In this document: positions 8,001-12,024 of the stretch, one piece after another
How positions within the stretch are numbered: position 1 is the first letter of the stretch
How the letters are laid out: every line of letters begins with the position of its first letter
Source of the DNA: Chitinophagales bacterium
Lineage (GTDB): Bacteria > Bacteroidota > Bacteroidia > Chitinophagales > BACL12
Assembly: GCA_014380545.1 (NCBI GenBank)
Contig: JACMJP010000068.1
Coordinates: 1-12,024 of the forward strand
DNA length: 12,024 nt
Direction: 5' to 3'
Notes under the pieces: generated by a model
Seen by the model: only the letters and a program-made list of their open reading frames with translations
Database searches by the model: none
What the model was told of the DNA's origin: nothing
Position numbers and translations under genes: made by a program

Positions 8001-8842
8001 TTCATATATTTGAATCTGCTTCCGGCTGTGATAGCACAGTTACTTTAGATCTGGATGTAATACCAAATGAAAATGTATTAATGGAAACTACAATTTGCGA
8101 AGGAGAGTCAGTAACAATAGGTGATAGTATTTATACAACAGCAGGAGAATACATGAATATATTTGAATCAACAGCAGGATGTGATAGTATTATTACTTTA
8201 AATCTGCAGGTTGCAGAAAATACAAATTCTTTTATATCAGAAGCAATTTGTGAGGGGGAAATATATTTATTTGGTGATATTGAAATTTCAGAACCCGGTA
8301 TTTATACATCCGTGTTTACATCATCTGCAGGATGTGATTCAACAGTCGAGTTATCACTTGACGTTGAAGAATTAAATATAAATGTGCTTGTATCTTCAAC
8401 AGAATTAATTGCAGAAGCTGCTGATGTAACTTATCAATGGGTGGATTGTGATAATGGATATGCAACTATCCCTGGTGCTACAGATAAAATATTTACCCCA
8501 TCTGCCGGAGCGGAATATGCAGTTATTGTTTCTACTGCAGATTGTGCAGATACTTCTGCATGCTATTATTTTAAGCCTGTTTCAATAAATGCATTATATA
8601 GATTTAATGAATTAAGAATATATCCGAACCCTGCATCACAAACTATAACAATAACAGTTTCCTGCATAATAAAAGATGCGGGCATAACATTAAAAAATGT
8701 ATCTGGTGAAACAATTATGCAAATGGAACATATTAATATAATGCCTGTCACTTTAGATATCAGTAAAATTCCATCAGGATTTTATATTCTTGAGTTAACT
8801 GATGAAGCACATACAGGCAGTATTAAATTAGTGAAGGAATAA
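5093..8842 (+). CDS. large modular T9SS surface protein: 7-repeat propeller, SprB-like, DUF7619-like, 51-aa repeats (1249 aa)
   Basis: Predicted cell-surface adhesin-like protein. Signal peptide 1-31 (cleavage likely after I-S-A). Residues about 45-490 contain seven SBBP-type repeats with 'DADGN' loops and 'DFDPG' turns, enough for a closed seven-bladed beta-propeller. Residues about 488-565 resemble an SprB repeat (G-I-x-P-Y-x-Y-x-W, then YNLIVTDSAAC). A CARDB-like domain (about 566-690) precedes a DUF7619-like domain (693 to about 833; 'DPNDK', 'FQNTGTAEAH', 'YFDFN'). Five cysteine-containing repeats follow at exact 51-residue spacing, then an Ig-like domain (about 1096-1165) and a sorting domain with 'YPNPASQ' ending at K-E. 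SprB-type repeats are known from gliding adhesins, but that does not prove a gliding role. No enzymatic residues are visible. A perfect -7 element lies just upstream. Architecture is confident; the ligand is unknown. Confidence 0.92.
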   Translation: MKTLKSLNTISALKFFPVFIYLILCSGSISAQVKLDFVQTFGDDVEISDNTYAVDADADGNIYTAGLFTGTIDFDESEDVHELTSSGNGDGFVLKTDSLGNFLWAINVGGINGDNAYSIKVSSDGSVYIGGWFMGDVDFDPGPEEFILSAGYQISYILKLDADGNFLWAVSTICTLWDIDIDADGNVVSTGKYVSTSDFDPGPSVHSLGGSGDNAYIQKLDADGNYVWAIGIGSANNESARSITADNDGNIIMHGEFWGTVDFNPGAGVFNLTSNGFSDYFVLKVDADGNFLWAVSYGNGAQESSWLALDADNEGNVIIGGTFWGTVDFNPGAGTANKTCAGTFDGYILKLDADGNFVWIKTITGGYTELVNLALDADDNIYSTGQFAISADFDPGPGIFTLYDHGGIQPDDTFIQKLDPDGNFVWATRIGGTGLEQGRCIVIDPAGSIIAGGSFTLTCDFDPGSQLNEITAGGVMGHYDGYVVRLSETICADLTIVIDSTSNPDCSISGFASAHGINGIEPYLYQWITEPITEDSIAYFLTEGYYNLIVTDSAACSKSTTILLTGPSTISDIDMTANLIYPGFSPGFSTTISVDAFNDGCAPTSGTIQLTFDLLLTYDESNPAPDIINGNTLTWNYDYAVFDSLHKTFDVIVTTSVDATLDDFIDLHVQVTSTGTDADTTNNYKDYHENVVGSFDPNDKQVYPAGACEEGFISHEQILTYTIRFQNTGTAEAHNIYILDTLNNRLNKNSARVIASSHAMHTEYLEGDVLKFVFNDIYLPDSNSNEPESHGYVIYEIGTKPSAPDGSVIENSAAIYFDFNDPVITNATSNKLIDIVPEADTVIQNFEICTGEFITVAGHAYTESGIYTDFLRSAAGCDSLIITTLTIFSPFYNSLADTICEGEEIIFDGDVFNASGIYVRNYETMFGCDSILTLELEVILQENTLIENTICEGEYIMIGDSIYTIAGEYIHIFESASGCDSTVTLDLDVIPNENVLMETTICEGESVTIGDSIYTTAGEYMNIFESTAGCDSIITLNLQVAENTNSFISEAICEGEIYLFGDIEISEPGIYTSVFTSSAGCDSTVELSLDVEELNINVLVSSTELIAEAADVTYQWVDCDNGYATIPGATDKIFTPSAGAEYAVIVSTADCADTSACYYFKPVSINALYRFNELRIYPNPASQTITITVSCIIKDAGITLKNVSGETIMQMEHINIMPVTLDISKIPSGFYILELTDEAHTGSIKLVKE
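5225..6555 (+). repeat. seven SBBP-type beta-propeller repeats
   Basis: The 'DFD' or 'DFN' turn recurs at residues 73, 138, 198, 262, 328, 392 and 460, a pitch of 60-68 residues. Each unit has a D-x-D-G-N loop followed by 'FLWA' or 'FVWA'. The first turn reads DFDES instead of DFDPG. The strand before repeat 1 (KLDFVQTFG) resembles the 'NFLWAVSYG' strands and could close the ring with the last blade. The acidic loops could bind calcium. Confidence 0.85.
7628..8380 (+). repeat. five 51-residue cysteine-containing repeats
   Basis: Each unit runs 'IC-x-GE...G...Y...G-x-Y...GCDS...L-x-L-x-V'. The first cysteines are at residues 849, 900, 951, 1002 and 1053, exactly 51 apart; the second follows 28 residues later (877, 928, 979, 1030, 1081). 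The paired cysteines could form one disulfide per unit after export. Units 3 and 4 are the most alike, suggesting recent duplication there. Such repeats are common in Bacteroidota surface proteins, but I cannot name a Pfam family with certainty. Confidence 0.9.
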
Positions 8843-8922
8843 AAAGGTAGTAAATGCATAATATAAAGCATACAACCAAAAGTGTATTCTATAGCTCAGC
8901 ATTTTAATTACCGTATTATCCT

Positions 8923-8930
8923 TAGCTTTA
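8923..8930 (+). promoter_or_regulatory. weak candidate -7 element (TAGCTTTA)
   Basis: TAGCTTTA differs from TAnnTTTG only in the last base and ends 31 nt before the ATG at 8962. No -33 element is clear. The 119-nt gap after the previous stop leaves room for a separate promoter, but read-through from the 1249-aa gene is also possible. Confidence 0.25.
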
Positions 8931-8934
8931 TAAC

Positions 8935-8946
8935 ACAATTAATTGT
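8935..8946. promoter_or_regulatory. 12-bp perfect palindrome, possible operator
   Basis: ACAATTAATTGT is a perfect palindrome between the candidate -7 element and the ATG at 8962, a position suited to a dimeric regulator. In AT-rich DNA such palindromes also arise by chance. Confidence 0.2.
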
Positions 8947-8961
8947 CTAAATCAATTAACT

Positions 8962-11463
8962 ATGAAACCAATACTCCTCTTTTTGTTATGCGCTTTTTCT
9001 GTTTCTTCTTTTTCACAAACTGGATATTTTGAGTGGAATGATGATCCTCACTATTATGTTATTCTCGAAATTGAGCAATCAAATGACGGGCACCTTATAA
9101 TGCTTGCTGATGAATATCTTATTAAGCAAACAATAGAAGGCAATGAGATTTGGAGGATTGAGCTTTCAACCTTCCCATCTGAAAATTATGCGCATAAAGT
9201 TTTTGCCATTCCCGGTAATGGTTACTATTTATTTTCCAGGGGAGATTATTTTCACATTTCTGAAGATGGTGAATTGTTGTCTTCATTGGAATATGAATTT
9301 TCAGATTTCGGATATGATCCTGATGACTTTGAGCACTCCTTTCAGTTGAGCGATGTAATTTTTACAGGATCAGAGTTTCATGCAGTTAGTAAGCAATATA
9401 TTGATATAGATGATGATACTACCGCTTATCATTATTTCTGGATAAAATTTGATATGAATGGAAATATTCTTTCCCATATAAATTGTTATGTTGGTACGGA
9501 TGGGCTACAAAATTCTAAAATATTGTATACAGATAGTAATGATTATATTTTTTATTACGATTACTTTGGAGAAAAAGTACATAAAAGAGATGCAGTTACA
9601 GGAGAATTGATTGACGAACAAGCATCTGAGGGTTACAATCTCACAGGTGTATATCAAACAAGTGAATCCATTTTCAGTTATGGCAAAAATGATTTAGGCA
9701 CAGCAGTACTGAACGAATATATTATTAAAAGAAATAATGCAGGAGAAATAATCTGGAATAAAACATATTCTATTGATATGTATTTACCCGGCTTTGATTC
9801 CACAATAGAACTTACACACCTTACAGAATTGGAAAGCGGCAATTTAACTGGTTTGTTGCAATCAGACAGTAATGATGATTCAAGTTGGGTGATACTGCAG
9901 ACACTTTCTCCTGAAGGAGATACAATTAACATAGCGGATCATTTTGCATTAATGGATAGTTATAGTTCTACAAATTTCCCTATCCTTGAAATGCAGCTTA
10001 TAAATCCCAATCTTGTATGCTTTGGAGGATCAAAAGAAGCGCATGCATTTCTACTCATTACAGACACACTTGCAAATTATTATCATGTGAATTTAACAGG
10101 CAAATTATATCATGATTCAAATTCAAATGGTTTTTATGATATGGATGAAACAGTATTTTCATCAACATTAGTAAAATCAGAACCACTTACATATTTTGGT
10201 TATACAAATGAAGCAGGAGAATATGATATGCTGCTTGGAAAAGATACAGCATATACCATTACCGTAAATCCTGTTTCCGGATGGGATATTGTTGATCCTG
10301 ATCCGTTGAGTTTTACAGCAACTGAAATTATGGATGGTGATACATTAAGTGGAAATGATTTTATTTTGGATTACACAACTTCTTTGAATGATGTTTCTGT
10401 AAGTGAATATCAGGCTGCGATTATACCGGGTTTTGAAACACACAATTCTGTTACTATTAAAAACATCGGAAACCAATATGATGAATCAGGAACAGTTGTA
10501 TTAAATTATCCTTCCATTTTATTAGATCCTGTTGCAATACCTGATTACTTTTCATTATCAGATACAATCATTACATGGAATTATACTGATCTCGATCCGT
10601 ATGAAACACAAACCTTTGATGTTTCTTATTTTACGGATACATTGTTATATATGATCGGAGAATCTGTGTTGACAATAGCAGAAGTTACAACTGATGTTAC
10701 AGATATTGATCTTGCAAATAATACTTATGAAAGTTATAATGAAATTGTAAGTTCATATGATCCCAATCATAAAACGGTTTCACCGGCAGGAGAGGGAACA
10801 GAAGGAAATATTAGTGATGAAACAAATTACCTCACATATACAATAGACTTTCAAAATACAGGAACTGCCGAAGCTCATTTTATAAATATTTATGATACAT
10901 TAGATTCAGAACTTGATATTGAAACAATTGAAATGTTATCAGCAAGCCACAATTATGAATTAATAATTACAGCACCAAATATTTTGCGCTGGAGATTTGA
11001 TTCTATCTTTTTACCGGACAGCACAACCGATCTTTTAGGCAGCATGGGTTATTTAAAATTCAGAATAAAAATAAAAGATGCTGCAACAGTTGGCGATGTA
11101 ATTGAAAATACTGCAGGAATTTATTTTGATTATAACCCCGTTGTGCTAACAAACACAACGAAAAACGCACTTGCAAATCCTGATGCGATAGAAGATATAA
11201 CAGCAGATCAATTACGATTTAATATATATCCAAATCCGGCAATAAAATATCTTACTGTTGACCTGAAAGAAAACACCGATGAAGAAATTGAAATATTCAT
11301 AACGGATATTGCAGGCAAAATATATTTAACAACTCAAATACGAGCTCATATAAATTCAGCAACAACAGATATATCAAAATTGACATCAGGTTCATACCTG
11401 ATAACATTAAAGGGAACCAGAAACAAAAATTATGGAACTGCACATTTTAGTGTGATAAGATGA
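8962..11463 (+). CDS. T9SS type A cargo protein, paralogue of the first gene (833 aa)
   Basis: Predicted exported surface protein with the same domain order as the gene at 128-2575. Signal peptide 1-18 (cleavage likely after S-F-S); the early Cys10 has no lipobox. Residues about 20-375 are propeller-like. Residues 376 to about 470 are SdrD_B-like, with calcium-loop-like D385-x-N-x-N-G-x-x-D-x-D-E396. Residues about 475-595 are CARDB-like. Residues 597 to about 735 are DUF7619-like ('DPNHK', 'FQNTGTAEAH', 'YFDYN'). The sorting domain starts near 752 with 'YPNPAIK' and ends S-V-I-R. Conservation with the paralogue is strongest in the DUF7619-like part (shared YDTLDS, SASHNY/AASHNY, IFLPDSTTD, FRIKI) and weak in the N-terminal part, so binding specificity may have diverged. 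It starts 119 nt after the 1249-aa gene on the same strand and converges with the DUF3037 gene. Confidence 0.9.
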   Translation: MKPILLFLLCAFSVSSFSQTGYFEWNDDPHYYVILEIEQSNDGHLIMLADEYLIKQTIEGNEIWRIELSTFPSENYAHKVFAIPGNGYYLFSRGDYFHISEDGELLSSLEYEFSDFGYDPDDFEHSFQLSDVIFTGSEFHAVSKQYIDIDDDTTAYHYFWIKFDMNGNILSHINCYVGTDGLQNSKILYTDSNDYIFYYDYFGEKVHKRDAVTGELIDEQASEGYNLTGVYQTSESIFSYGKNDLGTAVLNEYIIKRNNAGEIIWNKTYSIDMYLPGFDSTIELTHLTELESGNLTGLLQSDSNDDSSWVILQTLSPEGDTINIADHFALMDSYSSTNFPILEMQLINPNLVCFGGSKEAHAFLLITDTLANYYHVNLTGKLYHDSNSNGFYDMDETVFSSTLVKSEPLTYFGYTNEAGEYDMLLGKDTAYTITVNPVSGWDIVDPDPLSFTATEIMDGDTLSGNDFILDYTTSLNDVSVSEYQAAIIPGFETHNSVTIKNIGNQYDESGTVVLNYPSILLDPVAIPDYFSLSDTIITWNYTDLDPYETQTFDVSYFTDTLLYMIGESVLTIAEVTTDVTDIDLANNTYESYNEIVSSYDPNHKTVSPAGEGTEGNISDETNYLTYTIDFQNTGTAEAHFINIYDTLDSELDIETIEMLSASHNYELIITAPNILRWRFDSIFLPDSTTDLLGSMGYLKFRIKIKDAATVGDVIENTAGIYFDYNPVVLTNTTKNALANPDAIEDITADQLRFNIYPNPAIKYLTVDLKENTDEEIEIFITDIAGKIYLTTQIRAHINSATTDISKLTSGSYLITLKGTRNKNYGTAHFSVIR

Positions 11464-11522
11464 TTTTTTAATTGTAAGAGTCGCTTTCAAAGCACCGGTT
11501 GGTATTTATTTAATCAATCTAT

Positions 11523-11906
11523 CTACAGCACCATCTGCTTATATAACCTTTCAAGTGTTTCATTTGCATCATTACAAAAACCGGGATGCACCTGTGATGT
11601 TTGCACTATTGTGCTGCGGGTTGCCGTGAGCCATCTGAAACGTTCAGCTAAAGGCAATAAACCAATAGGGGCGCTTAGAGTATTGCCTTCGCAAATTTGT
11701 TTAAATGCATTCAGGTTTTCCTCTATTTCTTTTATATCAGCATCTGCTATTAGTGCCGTTATTTTATTTTTATCAAGTGTAAATTTCATTTGCAGAAATT
11801 GTAAACCCTGACAACAAAGAATTACCCCGATATTTATGAATTCTTCCCTTTCCACTTTCGGCACAAAACGAATAATTGCGTATTCAAATAATTGTTTCTG
11901 CTGCAT
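11523..11906 (-). CDS. DUF3037 family protein (127 aa)
   Basis: A small cytoplasmic protein matching the DUF3037 family. The tell-tale N-terminal segment is 'YAIIRFVPKVEREEFINIGV' (residues 8-27), followed by the cysteine pair in ILCCQG and, later, 'ERFRWLTATRSTIVQTS'. There is no signal peptide. The ATG at 11906 is preferred over a TTG at 11912. The start overlaps the end of the upstream HipA-like gene by 23 bp, which indicates one operon with translational coupling. Genes of this family are often found beside HipA-like kinase genes; the biochemical role is not established and I do not assign one. It ends 59 bp from the converging cargo gene, with no clear terminator between them. Confidence 0.85.
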   Translation of the reverse strand: MQQKQLFEYAIIRFVPKVEREEFINIGVILCCQGLQFLQMKFTLDKNKITALIADADIKEIEENLNAFKQICEGNTLSAPIGLLPLAERFRWLTATRSTIVQTSQVHPGFCNDANETLERLYKQMVL

Positions 11907-12024
11907 GTTCAATTTCTTTTACAAATATTTCTGAGTGTAAAATACGCTGTTGTAAATAATTTACATAAGCCTGCCGAATTTCATCAGTAGAATCATAAGT
12001 ATGATCATCTGCAAGCCATTCATC
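11884..12024 (-). CDS. C-terminal end of a HipA-like kinase (partial, 46 aa visible)
   Basis: The reading frame enters from the right edge and stops with TGA at 11886-11884. The visible tail begins D-E-W-L and contains 'EIRQAYVNYLQQRI', then 'FVKEIEHAAETII'. A short helical tail of this type, followed by an overlapping DUF3037 gene, is typical of the HipA-like (HipA_2-type) family. The kinase core lies outside the window, so activity cannot be judged. The call rests on the tail motif plus the neighbour. Confidence 0.6.
   Translation of the reverse strand, partial: DEWLADDHTYDSTDEIRQAYVNYLQQRILHSEIFVKEIEHAAETII

Noticed and set aside
8962..9015. Lipoprotein signal suggested by Cys10 in the 833-aa protein
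   Set aside because: No L-[AS]-[GA]-C lipobox is present, and a normal signal-peptidase site follows at S-F-S.
11464..11522. Terminator between the 833-aa gene and the DUF3037 gene
   Set aside because: There is a short T-run at 11463-11468 and an ACCGGT palindrome, but no stem long enough to call.

Overview
The window looks like chromosomal DNA of a low-GC member of the Bacteroidota. Four of its six readable genes encode proteins with a signal peptide and a C-terminal '(Y/F)PNP' type A sorting domain of the type IX secretion system (T9SS), which is confined to this phylum. Two genes also carry a perfect copy of the Bacteroidota -7 promoter octamer (TATATTTG). No tRNA, rRNA, CRISPR array or transposase was seen.

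Layout: (1) 128-2575 (+), an 815-aa T9SS cargo protein with propeller-like, SdrD_B-like, CARDB-like and DUF7619-like parts. (2) 2589-2714, a compact intergenic inverted-repeat element at a convergent junction, with three separate 12-bp stems plus a 6-bp hairpin. (3) 2728-3564 (-), a 278-aa T9SS cargo protein with a five-fold D-T-T-x-x linker. (4) 3565-3827, no intact gene; it holds two small hairpins and a possible decayed reading frame with an LGAGRG motif. (5) 3828-4802 (-), an unrecognised, very AT-rich, lysine-rich cytoplasmic protein. (6) 5093-8842 (+), a 1249-aa modular surface protein: a seven-repeat propeller, SprB-like domain, CARDB-like domain, DUF7619-like domain, five repeats at an exact 51-residue pitch, an Ig-like domain and a sorting domain. 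(7) 8962-11463 (+), an 833-aa paralogue of gene 1. (8) 11523-11906 (-), a DUF3037 protein, overlapping (9) the C-terminus of a probable HipA-like kinase that runs off the right edge.

The four cargo proteins should be exported by Sec, folded in the periplasm, and sent across the outer membrane by the T9SS, then anchored to the surface or released. Their domains are repetitive beta structure of the kind used for adhesion or binding; no enzymatic motif is visible. The DUF3037/HipA-like pair is a separate cytoplasmic operon that converges on the cargo genes.

Most of the window is ordinary surface-protein territory. The least explained items are the structured element at 2589-2714, the orphan gene at 3828-4802, the possible gene remnant at 3642-3826 and the exactly phased 51-residue repeats.
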